Source: Marinifilum fragile JCM 15579
GTDB lineage: Bacteria; Bacteroidota; Bacteroidia; Bacteroidales; Marinifilaceae
DNA length: 64,000 bases
Direction of reading: 5' to 3'
NCBI RefSeq assembly: GCF_001310955.1
Contig: NZ_BAZX01000010.1
Coordinates: 62,001-126,000, forward strand
Translations under genes and position numbers: made by a program
The notes under the pieces: generated by a model
The model's database searches: none
Seen by the model: only the letters and a program-made list of their open reading frames with translations
Told to the model about the DNA's origin: nothing
Part shown: in pieces, positions 17,973 through 26,422 of the stretch
Position numbering within the stretch: position 1 is the stretch's first letter
Layout: each line of letters begins with the position of its first letter

Positions 17973-18320
17973 CTATTCTTCATCGTATAAGGAGCGATCT
18001 CCAGAATCTCCCGTTCTGATTCTGTAAGCATCAAGAACTTCGTAAATGAAAATTCTTCCATCTCCTATTTCTCCTGTAAATGCATTTTCATGGATGCACA
18101 CAATGCAACTGTCTACAAATTTGTCTCTTACAATAAAAGATACCAAGGTTCTCTCAATACTACTTGTATCATACTTAATTCCTCGGTATACTCTCTCTTC
18201 TACCGATTTACCTACACCTCTTACATCCCAAAATGTCAGGTAGTCTATACCTATTTTGTGTAGCCCTTTCTTAACGTCTTCAAATTTAGTTTTGCGAATA
18301 ATAGCTTCGATCTTTTTCAT
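17973..18320 (-). CDS. glnK: P-II family nitrogen regulatory protein
   Basis: A 115-residue P-II signal protein. The beta-alpha-beta fold starts with MKKIEAIIRKTKFEDVKKGL. The T-loop runs from RGVGKSVEERVYRGIKYD and carries Tyr residues at about positions 46 and 51, the second being the uridylylation site in enterobacteria. TGEIGDGRIFIYEV and YRIRTGDSGDRSL are the ATP-binding B- and C-loop motifs. P-II trimers bind ATP/ADP and 2-oxoglutarate and block the Amt pore; the following gene is its transporter. Whether it is uridylylated in this organism cannot be seen here. A strong RNA hairpin lies 46 bp upstream (18367-18406). Confidence 0.93.
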   Translation of the reverse strand: MKKIEAIIRKTKFEDVKKGLHKIGIDYLTFWDVRGVGKSVEERVYRGIKYDTSSIERTLVSFIVRDKFVDSCIVCIHENAFTGEIGDGRIFIYEVLDAYRIRTGDSGDRSLYDEE

Positions 18321-18366
18321 AAACTTTTCTTTTATAAGATTTTAATTTAAATGAGTCTTCTAATTT

Positions 18367-18406
18367 GAAACACCAAGGTTCCCCGGATTAAGGAACCTTG
18401 GGTTTC
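18367..18406 (-). promoter_or_regulatory. Strong hairpin in the glnK-amtB leader
   Basis: GAAAC (18367-18371) plus CCAAGGTTCC (18373-18382) pair with GGAACCTTGG (18392-18401) plus GTTTC (18402-18406), giving 15 base pairs with a single bulged A and a 9-base loop. No U-tract follows on either strand, so it is not a standard terminator. It sits 46 bp upstream of the glnK start and could be a leader RNA structure or a mRNA-stabilising element. Function is inferred. Confidence 0.55.
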
Positions 18407-18426
18407 ATGTTTAGACCAAGCGTAAA

Positions 18427-18442
18427 TTCGACTGTTGTCGAA
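18427..18442. repeat. Short inverted repeat upstream of glnK
   Basis: TTCGAC (18427-18432) and GTCGAA (18437-18442) are perfect inverted arms around TGTT. The 16-bp symmetric site, about 107 bp upstream of glnK, has the shape of a dimeric regulator's operator. No regulator is identified. Confidence 0.35.
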
Positions 18443-18901
18443 AAATTGAAGAAATTAACAGTTTTTGATGTCTTGAGTAAAGCAGGTGTGCTTTATCTTC
18501 TGAATTCCGAAAATTGATTTTCATGTGGTTAATAATGGTTTTTAATAATAGTTAGCAATTTTTAGTTTTTTCTTAAGCAACCCTTTCTTAAAAAGGGGGA
18601 CGTATTAAATAATTGTGGTTTTTTAATAAATACACCTGTTTTTTTCAGAGGTTGCTTTTGTAAAAGTATTAAAAATTTCACGCCAGCAAATAAAAATAAG
18701 GGGTTCTTTTCTTGAAAACTGTATTTTTTAAAATTATATCGTTTCCGAAGAGGGGGTGTGTTCAATTATTTTGTTTTTTCAGAGAATAACCTTATAAAAT
18801 AATAGGGGGTGAGTTAGAGAATAGAGATATTTATGTGGTATCAATTTAGAATAGAATCTATGTGTCTAAATCGTTAACTTTTCAATATTCTTGAAAAAAG
18901 A
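18443..18901. other. AT-rich intergenic region without recognisable gene
   Basis: I see no convincing coding sequence between the glnK control region and the his promoter. A 67-codon minus-strand frame at 18562-18765 has no family resemblance, poor composition (Lys/Leu/Phe-rich) and overlaps repeated CCCTTTCTTAAAAAGGG-like palindromic text, so I do not call it. Confidence 0.5.
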
Positions 18902-18933
18902 TTTGTCTGAAAAAAAATAAATGCTAATCTTTG
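18902..18933 (+). promoter_or_regulatory. Putative promoter of the histidine operon
   Basis: TTTG at 18902-18905 and TAATCTTTG at 18925-18933 are separated by 19 bases. This is close to the Bacteroidota sigma-factor consensus TTTG-N19-TAnnTTTG, with one extra base in the -7 box. Transcription would start near 18940, about 16 bp before the leader peptide ATG. Confidence 0.6.
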
Positions 18934-18955
18934 CTCCACACAAAAAGAACAAAAA

Positions 18956-19015
18956 ATGAAGTTTATTGCATTACATCATCGTCATCATCATTTTACTTAC
19001 CCGCAGGTGAGCTGA
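18956..19015 (+). CDS. hisL: Histidine operon leader peptide
   Basis: A 19-codon frame encoding MKFIALHHRHHHFTYPQVS and ending with TGA at 19013. Five of residues 7-12 are His, broken only by Arg9. It lies between a promoter-like sequence and a perfect terminator hairpin (19062-19093), just upstream of hisG. This is the layout of a classical amino-acid attenuator: when charged tRNA-His is scarce the ribosome stalls on the His codons (18974-18991) and the operon is read through. The peptide is too short for ordinary gene finders. Expression has not been shown; the assignment rests on the His run and the RNA structures. Confidence 0.85.
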   Translation: MKFIALHHRHHHFTYPQVS

Positions 19016-19081
19016 CGATGTTATGCCTTATTCTAAAAAGATATTTTAACTAACATTATTAATGCCCGCCTGATTCAGGTG
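18977..19081 (+). promoter_or_regulatory. Histidine attenuator: alternative RNA pairings
   Basis: CATCGTCA (18977-18984, inside the His codons) pairs perfectly with TGACGATG (19013-19020, at the leader stop). CAGGTG (19004-19009) is identical to the start of the terminator's 3' arm (19076-19081) and can pair with its 5' arm CGCCTG (19067-19072) with one G-U. Ribosome stalling on the His codons would free CAGGTG to block terminator formation. The pairings are visible; the mechanism is inference by analogy with his and trp attenuators. Confidence 0.65.
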
Positions 19082-19093
19082 GGCATTTTTTTT
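19062..19093 (+). terminator. Attenuator terminator before hisG
   Basis: ATGCCCGCCTG (19062-19072) pairs over 11 positions with CAGGTGGGCAT (19076-19086), with one G-U, around a three-base loop and is followed by seven or more T. It lies 37 bp upstream of the hisG start, downstream of the leader peptide. Confidence 0.9.
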
Positions 19094-19129
19094 ACCCGTG
19101 AAGAATCAGGTGGTCTCAAAATTTTAATC

Positions 19130-19990
19130 ATGGGTGAAAAATTAAAAATTGCAGTTCAAAAGTCAGGAAGACTTAAAGAAGATTCTCTTAAAATCCTTAA
19201 AGAATGTGGAATTTCTATCGATAATGGAAAAGATCAATTAAAAGCCAGTGCTTTTAACTTTCCATTGGAAGTTTTGTATCTTAGAAATTCGGATATTCCT
19301 CAGTATGTGGAAGATGGGGTGGCTGATATTGCTATTTTAGGTGAAAATGTTGTAATAGAAAAACAAAAAGAACTGGAAATATTACAGAAGCTTGGTTTTT
19401 CGAAATGCAGGTTGGCAATGGCATTACCCAAGGATGTTGAATACAATGGCCTGGAGTATTTCAATGGAAAAAAGATCGCAACATCTTATCCAAACTCTCT
19501 TCAACTATTTCTTGATGAGAATAATCTGAATTGTGATATACACGTTATTTCTGGTTCGGTGGAAATTGCTCCAAATATCGGTTTGGCCGATGGTATTTGC
19601 GACCTTGTAAGTTCAGGAAGTACCTTATTTAAAAATGGACTGCAGGAGGTAGAACAAATTCTAAAATCAGAAGCTTGTTTGGTTGCCAATAAAAATATAT
19701 CAGGTATAAAACAGGCAATTCTAGACAGACTAATGTTCCGATTGAAATCTGTTTTGGCAGCTAAGAATAATAAATACATTCTTTTGAATGCTCCAAATGA
19801 GAAGGTCAATGATATCATCGAAGTATTACCTGGAATGAAAAGTCCTACAATTATGCCATTGGCTCAGGAAGGATGGAGTTCTTTACACTCTGTAATTAAC
19901 GAAAATGACTTTTGGGGAGTAATTGACCAGTTAAAATTGAATGGCGCCGAAGGTATTTTAATCATCCCAATTGAAAAGATGGTACTCTAA
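19130..19990 (+). CDS. hisG: ATP phosphoribosyltransferase, long form
   Basis: The first enzyme of histidine synthesis; joins ATP and PRPP to give phosphoribosyl-ATP. I choose the ATG at 19130 (MGEKLKIAVQKSGRLKEDSL, 286 residues). A longer frame opening with GTG at 19079 would begin inside the terminator hairpin. Catalytic-domain motifs include ADIAILGENVV, FNGKKIATSYPN and the PRPP loop-like GLADGICDLVSSGSTL. Residues of about 215-286 form the ACT-like C-terminal regulatory domain (VNDIIEVLPGMKSPTIMPLA, WSSLHSVI), so this is the HisZ-independent long form, expected to be feedback-inhibited by histidine. It is first in an eight-gene operon. Confidence 0.96.
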   Translation: MGEKLKIAVQKSGRLKEDSLKILKECGISIDNGKDQLKASAFNFPLEVLYLRNSDIPQYVEDGVADIAILGENVVIEKQKELEILQKLGFSKCRLAMALPKDVEYNGLEYFNGKKIATSYPNSLQLFLDENNLNCDIHVISGSVEIAPNIGLADGICDLVSSGSTLFKNGLQEVEQILKSEACLVANKNISGIKQAILDRLMFRLKSVLAAKNNKYILLNAPNEKVNDIIEVLPGMKSPTIMPLAQEGWSSLHSVINENDFWGVIDQLKLNGAEGILIIPIEKMVL

Positions 19991-20032
19991 CATTTAAATA
20001 GAAAAAGACTATTAATCACAGAATATTTAATC

Positions 20033-21331
20033 ATGCAAGTAATAAAATACCCCGATAAGAAAGACTGGAAGGCGATTTTGTCACGTCCTTTGATTGATAA
20101 TGATGATTTGGAGAATGTGGTAAACCAAATTTTTAATGAAATAAAAACTGGTGGAGATGAGGCTCTGAAAAAATATACTTGGCAGTTTGATAATATTAAA
20201 ATTGATAAGCTTGAAGTTCCTCAGGAGGGAATTGATAAAGCCGAGGAACTACTAAGTACGGAATTAAAAGATGCTTTATTGGTTGCTGCCAATAACATTA
20301 AAAAATTTCACGCTGTACAATACCAAGAAACTGAAGTTATAGAAACTACAAAAGGTGTTGAGTGTTGGAGAAAGGCTACTCCGATAGAACGTGTTGGATT
20401 GTATATTCCTGGGGGAAGTGCTCCATTGTTTTCAACTGTCTTAATGTTGGGAATTCCTGCAAAGCTGGCAGGCTGTAAAGAGATTGTTTTGTGTACACCA
20501 CCAGGTAAGGATGGTAAGATTGATCCAGCGATTCTTTATGCCAGTAAATTGGTGGGGATAGATAAAGTGTTTTGCGTAGGTGGAATACAGGCAGTAGGGG
20601 CGATGGCATTTGGAACAGAAAGTATCCCCAATGTTTATAAGATTTTTGGACCAGGAAATCAGTTCGTAACTGCAGCAAAACAGAGGGTGAGTAAACTTGG
20701 GGTAGCAATTGATATGCCAGCAGGCCCTTCTGAAGTATTGGTTTTAGCAGATGAAAGTGCGAATCCGGAATTTATTGCTTCTGACCTATTATCGCAGGCG
20801 GAACACGGAACCGATAGTCAGGTGATTTTTGTTACCTGGGAAGAATCGTTAGTTAAAGAAGTTCAATTGGCAGTTGAAAGACAGTTGAGTAAACTTTCTC
20901 GCAAAGAGATTGCTGAGCAGGCCTTACAGAATTCTAAAATTATTTTGGTTTCTTCTATGGATGAAGCATTGGAACTAAGTAATGAATATGGACCTGAACA
21001 CCTTATCTTATCCGTTGGAAATGAAGGAAAATGTGTCGATAAAATATTGAATGCAGGTTCAGTGTTTTTAGGAAATTATACACCGGAGAGTGCGGGCGAT
21101 TATGCTTCCGGAACAAATCACACATTGCCTACGAATGGATTTGCTAAATCCTTTTCGGGAGTAAGTCTTGAATCTTTTATGAAGAGTATTTCATTTCAAA
21201 AGATAAGCGAAAAAGGTTTGCTTGAGTTGGGACCGGTAATTGAGGTGATGGCAAAAGCTGAACAGTTGGATGCTCACTGCAATGCAGTAAGTGTGCGTTT
21301 ACAAAAATTGAGAGAGGAGGCCAAAGGATGA
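20033..21331 (+). CDS. hisD: Histidinol dehydrogenase
   Basis: A 432-residue enzyme that oxidises L-histidinol to L-histidine in two NAD-dependent steps. Signature segments are RVGLYIPGGSAPLFSTVLML, IFGPGNQFVTAAKQRV, DMPAGPSEVLVLAD, QAEHGTDSQVIFVT, YGPEHLIL and DYASGTNHTLPTNGFAKSFS. The zinc ligands expected in the QAEHG and ASGTNH regions are present, as is the catalytic Glu-His pair of the PEHL motif. Length is normal for the family. It overlaps hisC by four bases (ATGA). Confidence 0.97.
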   Translation: MQVIKYPDKKDWKAILSRPLIDNDDLENVVNQIFNEIKTGGDEALKKYTWQFDNIKIDKLEVPQEGIDKAEELLSTELKDALLVAANNIKKFHAVQYQETEVIETTKGVECWRKATPIERVGLYIPGGSAPLFSTVLMLGIPAKLAGCKEIVLCTPPGKDGKIDPAILYASKLVGIDKVFCVGGIQAVGAMAFGTESIPNVYKIFGPGNQFVTAAKQRVSKLGVAIDMPAGPSEVLVLADESANPEFIASDLLSQAEHGTDSQVIFVTWEESLVKEVQLAVERQLSKLSRKEIAEQALQNSKIILVSSMDEALELSNEYGPEHLILSVGNEGKCVDKILNAGSVFLGNYTPESAGDYASGTNHTLPTNGFAKSFSGVSLESFMKSISFQKISEKGLLELGPVIEVMAKAEQLDAHCNAVSVRLQKLREEAKG

Positions 21332-22380
21332 ATACAACATTTACAATTGATAATCTGATTCGACAGAATGTGAAACAATTGGTTCCGTACTCTTCAGCTC
21401 GTGATGAATTTTCGGGCAATGGTTCTGTTTTTCTCGATGCAAATGAAAATCCTTATGAAAATGGAGTCAATCGTTATCCTGATCCATTGCAAAATCAATT
21501 GAAAAAAAGATTAACTCAAATAAAGGGAGTTCCTCCAACAAGAATGATTCTTGGGAATGGAAGTGATGAAGTAATTGATCTATTGTTTAGAGTGTTTTGT
21601 GAACCAAACAAAGACAATGTGGTAATTTGCACGCCAACTTACGGAATGTACGAGGTTGCAGCCAATATTAATGCAGTTGGAATTAAAGAGGCTGCATTAA
21701 ATGAGGATTTTCAACCAGATTTAGATTTGGTACAGGAGCTTACCGATGAGAACTCTAAGATGTTGTTTTTGTGTTCTCCGAATAATCCTACAGCAAATTT
21801 GTTGGATGAAGATAGGATTATTCAACTCCTGAAAGCTTTTCCAGGGATTGTAGTTGTAGATGAGGCTTACATAGATTTTGCTCAAGGAAAATCGGTCTTG
21901 GATAAGTTGGAAGAATATCCAAATCTTGTGATTCTTCAAACTTTGTCGAAAGCATGGGGTATGGCTGGTATTCGATTGGGAATCGGTTTTGCATCAGAAG
22001 AAATTGTAGAAGTGTTGAATCGTATTAAGCCACCATATAATGTAAATGGCCTAACTCAAACAAAAGCTTTGGAATTGCTTGATGATGAGGCGAGGTATTT
22101 GAATCAGTTAAATGAGATTTTAAAAGACAGGGAACAGTTAAGCAAGTTTTTATCTGACTTATTATATGTGAAAAAGATTTACCCTTCAGATGCGAATTTT
22201 ATTTTGATTAAGGTGGAAAATGCTAAAAAATTATACAATTACTTGTTGGAAAAAGGAATAATTATTAGAGATCGTTCAAAGATTGTTGGCTTGGAAAATT
22301 GTGTAAGAATAAGCATTGGCACCCAAGAAGAAAATAAGCTGTTGTGCGAATCATTAAGTGAATACAACTCTAAATTTTAA
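21328..22380 (+). CDS. hisC: Histidinol-phosphate aminotransferase
   Basis: A 350-residue class I/II PLP aminotransferase converting imidazole-acetol phosphate and glutamate to histidinol phosphate. Landmarks: LDANENPYENGVNRYPDP near the N-terminus, ILGNGSDEVIDLLFR, FLCSPNNPTAN, VVVDEAYIDFA with the PLP-contacting Asp and Tyr, and the Schiff-base Lys in TLSKAWGMAGIRLG. C-terminal GIIIRDRSKI and VRISIGTQEEN bind the substrate phosphate. It starts inside the hisD stop (ATGA overlap), so translation is probably coupled. Confidence 0.97.
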   Translation: MNTTFTIDNLIRQNVKQLVPYSSARDEFSGNGSVFLDANENPYENGVNRYPDPLQNQLKKRLTQIKGVPPTRMILGNGSDEVIDLLFRVFCEPNKDNVVICTPTYGMYEVAANINAVGIKEAALNEDFQPDLDLVQELTDENSKMLFLCSPNNPTANLLDEDRIIQLLKAFPGIVVVDEAYIDFAQGKSVLDKLEEYPNLVILQTLSKAWGMAGIRLGIGFASEEIVEVLNRIKPPYNVNGLTQTKALELLDDEARYLNQLNEILKDREQLSKFLSDLLYVKKIYPSDANFILIKVENAKKLYNYLLEKGIIIRDRSKIVGLENCVRISIGTQEENKLLCESLSEYNSKF

Positions 22381-22383
22381 GCT

Positions 22384-23529
22384 ATGAATACAAAAAAGAA
22401 AGTTCTTTTTATTGATAGAGATGGTACTTTAATATTGGAGCCACCTGTAGATTACCAAGTGGATAGTTTAGAGAAGTTGGAGTTTTATCCGGCTGTGTTT
22501 AGAGGGTTATCCAAAATTGTTGATCAACTGGACTATGAGTTGGTGATGGTGACCAATCAGGATGGTTTAGGAACAGATTCATATCCTGAAGAAACATTCT
22601 GGCCTTCACATAACAAGATGTTGAAGACCTTTTCAAACGAAGGGATTAAATTTGCAGATATCTGTATTGACAGAACTTTTCCTGAAGAAAATGCACCTAC
22701 CCGTAAGCCGGGAACTGCTCTTCTGACAAAATACTTTTCGGAAGAATACGATTTAGCCAATTCTTATGTAATTGGTGATAGATGGACAGATGTAGAATTG
22801 GCTAAAAACCTGGGATCGAAAGCAATTTTTATTACATCAAGTGGAAATATTGGTGATGATGAATTGAAGGACTCTAAAAATGTTCTTCAAGCTTGCATTT
22901 CTCTTGCAACGGATAGTTGGCTAAAGATATACGAGTATTTAAGATTAGAGGAAAGAACAGCAAGAATAGTTCGCACTACAAAAGAAACTCAAATCGAAAT
23001 CAAATTGGATTTGGATGGAGAAGGGAAAGGAGAATTTGATACAGGAATAGGTTTCTTTGATCACATGTTGGATCAAATAGCCAAACACGCAGGTGTTGAT
23101 TTATCTGTAAAGGTGAAAGGTGATTTGGAAGTTGATGAGCATCATACGATTGAAGATACTGCTATTGCTTTAGGAGAAGCTTTTAATAAGGCCTTGGGTT
23201 CAAAGTTGGGCCTTGATCGATATGGTTTTTCTTTGCCAATGGATGATTGCCTTGCACAAGTTGCCCTGGATTTTGGAGGAAGAAATTGGCTGGTTTGGGA
23301 TGCTGAATTCAAGCGCGAAATGATTGGCGGTATGCCTACCGAAATGTTCTATCACTTCTTTAAATCATTTACTGATGGGGCAGTATGTAATTTGAATATT
23401 AAAGCTGACGGACAAAATGAGCATCACAAAATAGAAGGCATTTTTAAAGCCTTGGCCAGAGCCATTCGCATGGCCATTAGAAGAGATGTAAACTGTTTGC
23501 AATTACCATCAACCAAAGGAAAGTTATAA
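22384..23529 (+). CDS. hisB: Bifunctional histidinol-phosphatase / imidazoleglycerol-phosphate dehydratase
   Basis: A 381-residue fusion. Residues 1 to about 165 are a HAD phosphatase: FIDRDGTLI with the nucleophile Asp, [10 protein letters not shown], Cys/His zinc-loop region [18 protein letters not shown], and [14 protein letters not shown]. Residues of about 190-381 are the manganese-dependent dehydratase with its paired metal motifs [16 protein letters not shown] and [20 protein letters not shown]. The dehydratase makes imidazole-acetol phosphate and the phosphatase makes histidinol. The fused form is known in enterobacteria and Bacteroidota. It starts three bases after the hisC stop. Confidence 0.97.
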   Translation: MNTKKKVLFIDRDGTLILEPPVDYQVDSLEKLEFYPAVFRGLSKIVDQLDYELVMVTNQDGLGTDSYPEETFWPSHNKMLKTFSNEGIKFADICIDRTFPEENAPTRKPGTALLTKYFSEEYDLANSYVIGDRWTDVELAKNLGSKAIFITSSGNIGDDELKDSKNVLQACISLATDSWLKIYEYLRLEERTARIVRTTKETQIEIKLDLDGEGKGEFDTGIGFFDHMLDQIAKHAGVDLSVKVKGDLEVDEHHTIEDTAIALGEAFNKALGSKLGLDRYGFSLPMDDCLAQVALDFGGRNWLVWDAEFKREMIGGMPTEMFYHFFKSFTDGAVCNLNIKADGQNEHHKIEGIFKALARAIRMAIRRDVNCLQLPSTKGKL

Positions 23530-23532
23530 AGG

Positions 23533-24123
23533 ATGAAGAAGCAAAATATTGTAATTATAGATTATGATGCAGGTAATATTCAGTCGGTAAAATATGCCTT
23601 TGAACGATTGGGAATTACTGCAATAGTTTCTAAGGATAAAGAGGTGATTCGTAATGCTGATAAAGTGATATTCCCTGGAGTTGGAGAAGCTTCATGGGCA
23701 ATGAACTCTCTAAAAGAAAATGATTTGATTGATTTGATTCCTGACTTGAAGCAACCTGTATTGGGTATTTGTTTGGGAATGCAATTAATGTGTGAAACTA
23801 CTGAGGAAGGGAACACCAAGGCTTTAGGCATTTTTCCTGTATCCGTAAAGCGTTTTACCAATGAGCAAAAAGTGCCGCATATGGGCTGGAATCAGCTGGA
23901 TGATTTAAAAGGTGGGTTGCTGAATGGTATTAAGCCAAGTGATTTTACCTACTTTGTGCACTCTTACTATGTGCCAGTTATAGAGGAAACAATTGCCAGT
24001 TGCGATTACATTGTATCTTTTAGTGCGGCCTTGCAAAAAGATAATTTTTATGCATGTCAGTTTCATCCCGAAAAGTCGGGTGATGTTGGAGTAAAAATCC
24101 TGGAAAACTTTATCAATTTATAA
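23533..24123 (+). CDS. hisH: Imidazole glycerol phosphate synthase, glutamine amidotransferase subunit
   Basis: A 196-residue class I glutamine amidotransferase that supplies ammonia to HisF. The nucleophile Cys is in LGICLGMQLMCE. The catalytic His-Glu pair is in CQFHPEKSGDVG. VIIDYDAGNIQSVKYAFERL opens the domain and FPGVGEASWAMNSL gives the oxyanion strand. KVPHMGWNQL is the conserved HisF-contact loop. It follows hisB by three bases. A 119-bp gap without visible signal separates it from hisA. Confidence 0.96.
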   Translation: MKKQNIVIIDYDAGNIQSVKYAFERLGITAIVSKDKEVIRNADKVIFPGVGEASWAMNSLKENDLIDLIPDLKQPVLGICLGMQLMCETTEEGNTKALGIFPVSVKRFTNEQKVPHMGWNQLDDLKGGLLNGIKPSDFTYFVHSYYVPVIEETIASCDYIVSFSAALQKDNFYACQFHPEKSGDVGVKILENFINL

Positions 24124-24242
24124 AATCTTAGTTCGATTAAAAATATCCATCACAAAAGGTCAGATTTATTTAAGATTTGCATTAAAAAAACTGAAAGAAC
24201 ATTGGGATATTTTAAATCAAACTAATGCTAAAAGAAAGAGCA

Positions 24243-24974
24243 ATGGCAAAAATTAAAATTATACCAGCAATAGATACCATAAAAGGCAGATGCGTTCGAC
24301 TTACAAAAGGTGATTATGATACTGAAAAAGTGTACAGTGAAGACCCTTTGGAAATAGCAAAGAAATTTGAAGAATTGGGCATTACACGATTACATCTGGT
24401 AGATTTGGAAGGCGCAAAGTCTGGACACATCTGTAATGCCGAAGTTTTAAAAAGAGTAGCGGAAGGTACCAATTTAAAAATAGATTTTGGTGGAGGAGTA
24501 AAATCCAATAAAGATATTGAATTGGCATTTGAATCTGGTGCAAATCAGGTTACGGGAGGAAGTATAGCAGTGTCGAATCCGGAATTAATGGAGAGCTGGC
24601 TGGAGAAATATGGAGCAGATAAAATAATTCTGGGTGCCGATGTTAGAAATGAAATGGTTTCCATTTCAGGATGGCAGAAAGATTCGGATTATCACCTGTA
24701 CAAGTTTTTGGAAAATTATCAGGCCAAGGGAGTAAAGAGTATTATATGTACCGATATTTCGAAAGATGGTATGCTACAGGGACCTGCTATAGATTTGTAC
24801 AAAGGAATCATGAAAGAATTTCCGGAACTCAACTTGATTGCCAGTGGTGGTGTGAGTAATATTGAGGATGTTCGAGTACTAAATGAGATTGGGTGCTGGG
24901 GAGTAATCATCGGTAAGGCGATTTACGAAGAGCGAATTGATGTGAATGAATTGGTTAACGAATTTATATTGTAA
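24243..24974 (+). CDS. hisA: ProFAR isomerase
   Basis: A 243-residue TIM barrel catalysing the Amadori rearrangement of ProFAR to PRFAR. I choose ATG at 24243 (MAKIKIIPAIDTIKGRC), preceded by AAAGAAAGAG; an ATG six codons upstream (24225) is possible but adds an atypical extension. Phosphate-binding motifs at the two half-barrels are IDFGGGVKSNKDIELAFESG with TGGSIA, and LIASGGVSNIEDV with GVIIGKAIYE. The catalytic Asp pair is the Asp of PAID and the Asp of CTDISKDGML. Spacing to hisF is three bases. Confidence 0.95.
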   Translation: MAKIKIIPAIDTIKGRCVRLTKGDYDTEKVYSEDPLEIAKKFEELGITRLHLVDLEGAKSGHICNAEVLKRVAEGTNLKIDFGGGVKSNKDIELAFESGANQVTGGSIAVSNPELMESWLEKYGADKIILGADVRNEMVSISGWQKDSDYHLYKFLENYQAKGVKSIICTDISKDGMLQGPAIDLYKGIMKEFPELNLIASGGVSNIEDVRVLNEIGCWGVIIGKAIYEERIDVNELVNEFIL

Positions 24975-24977
24975 GTT

Positions 24978-25733
24978 ATGCTATCGAAAAGAATAATACC
25001 ATGTTTGGATGTGAAGGATGGTAGAACGGTAAAGGGAGTTAACTTCGTTGATCTTCGTGATGCCGGTGATGCGGTTGAGCTGGCTGCTTACTATGCGGAA
25101 CAAGGAGCCGACGAATTGGTATTCCTTGACATTACAGCCACCCACGAAAAAAGAAAAACTTTGGTTGAATTGGTACAAAAAGTGGCCAAAGAACTGAATA
25201 TTCCGTTTACCGTTGGAGGTGGAATATCAACACCTGAGGATGTAGGTGTTCTTTTGAATGCTGGCGCAGATAAAGTATCCATAAACTCAGCAGCTGTAAG
25301 AAATCCGCAATTGATCTCCGATTTGGCAAAAAGATTCGGAAGTCAGTGTGTGGTTTTAGCTGTTGATGCCAAATGTGTTGATGGCAATTGGGAAGTATAC
25401 TTGAATGGAGGTCGACTTTCAACCGGAATCGATCTGTTTGAATGGATTGTGAAGGCAGAGCAGCTTGGGGCTGGTGAAATTCTTTTCACATCCATGAATC
25501 ACGATGGTACTAAAAATGGTTTTGCCAATGAAACCTTAGTTAAGATTTCTGAAATGGTAAATATTCCGGTAATTGCTTCGGGAGGAGCAGGTAATATGGA
25601 GCATTTTGCTGATGCTTTTATCGAAGGAAAGGCTGATGCAGCCTTGGCAGCAAGTGTTTTCCATTTCAAAGAAATTGGAATACCGGAACTGAAGAAATAT
25701 CTGAAAACTAAAAATATTCCTGTAAGAATTTAA
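24978..25733 (+). CDS. hisF: Imidazole glycerol phosphate synthase, cyclase subunit
   Basis: A 251-residue TIM barrel that uses ammonia from HisH to convert PRFAR to imidazole glycerol phosphate and AICAR. Motifs: [20 protein letters not shown] with catalytic Asp11, [58 protein letters not shown] with the second catalytic Asp, [13 protein letters not shown] and [10 protein letters not shown]. Length is exactly typical. It is followed by 63 bp and then hisIE. Confidence 0.97.
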   Translation: MLSKRIIPCLDVKDGRTVKGVNFVDLRDAGDAVELAAYYAEQGADELVFLDITATHEKRKTLVELVQKVAKELNIPFTVGGGISTPEDVGVLLNAGADKVSINSAAVRNPQLISDLAKRFGSQCVVLAVDAKCVDGNWEVYLNGGRLSTGIDLFEWIVKAEQLGAGEILFTSMNHDGTKNGFANETLVKISEMVNIPVIASGGAGNMEHFADAFIEGKADAALAASVFHFKEIGIPELKKYLKTKNIPVRI

Positions 25734-25796
25734 CCGTATAGAATAGGACAGGATAGACTCAAATTTTGATTCTCATATCACAAAATTTAATAGAAA

Positions 25797-26416
25797 ATGA
25801 ATTTTAAAGATCTAACAAATCAAATTGATTTTAATAAAGGAGATGGCTTGGTTCCTGCATTATACAAGATGTAAAAACCCAAAAAGTATTGATGTTGGGT
25901 TACATGAATAAAGAATCATACGAAAAGACCATAGAAACTGGAAAAGTAACCTTCTATAGCAGAAGCAAGCAACGATTGTGGACCAAAGGAGAGGAAAGTG
26001 GAAACTTCTTAAATCTAAAAGATCTAAGCTTGGATTGCGATAAGGATACACTATTAATAAAGGTTGATCCTGTAGGACCTGTTTGTCACAAAGGAACTGA
26101 TACATGTTGGGAAGAAGCTAATGTGGCAAGTTCTATCGATTTTCTTTTGCAATTGCAGCAAGTAATAACAGAGCGAAAGAAGAATCTATCTGAGAAATCA
26201 TACACTGCAAGTTTGTTCGAAAAAGGAATTAACAAAATTGCACAGAAAGTGGGAGAGGAAGCTGTTGAGTTGGTAATTGAAGCCAAGGATGATAATGAAG
26301 ATTTATTTATGGGTGAAGCAGCTGACTTGATGTTTCATTACCTTGTATTGTTAACGGCAAAAGGATATAGTTTAGAGCAAGTTGTTGCCTTATTGGAAAC
26401 AAGACATTCTAAATAA
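25797..26416 (+). CDS. hisIE: Bifunctional phosphoribosyl-AMP cyclohydrolase / phosphoribosyl-ATP pyrophosphatase (one-base frameshift)
   Basis: An ATG at 25797 opens MNFKDLTNQIDFNKGDGLVP, a typical HisI N-terminus, but this frame stops at 25872. The rest of HisI continues one frame over as QDVKTQKVLMLGYMNKESYE onward. The break is at 25857-25862, where GCATTATA appears instead of the expected GCAATTATA. Adding one base gives a 206-residue protein of normal length. HisI marks are KVTFYSRSKQRLWTKGEESG and the zinc-site VDPVGPVCHKGTDTCW. HisE is at about 115-206 (NKIAQKVGEEAVELVIEAKD). It catalyses steps 2 and 3 of the pathway. A sequencing indel is the simplest cause of the break. Confidence 0.9.
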
Positions 26417-26422
26417 AAAAAT

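Noticed and set aside
18562-18765. 67-codon minus-strand frame between glnK and hisG
   Set aside because: Low-complexity composition, no family resemblance and overlap with palindromic text.
19079-19129. Longer hisG reading frame starting with GTG at 19079
   Set aside because: The start lies inside the attenuator terminator stem and adds residues not typical of HisG; the ATG at 19130 gives the normal N-terminus.
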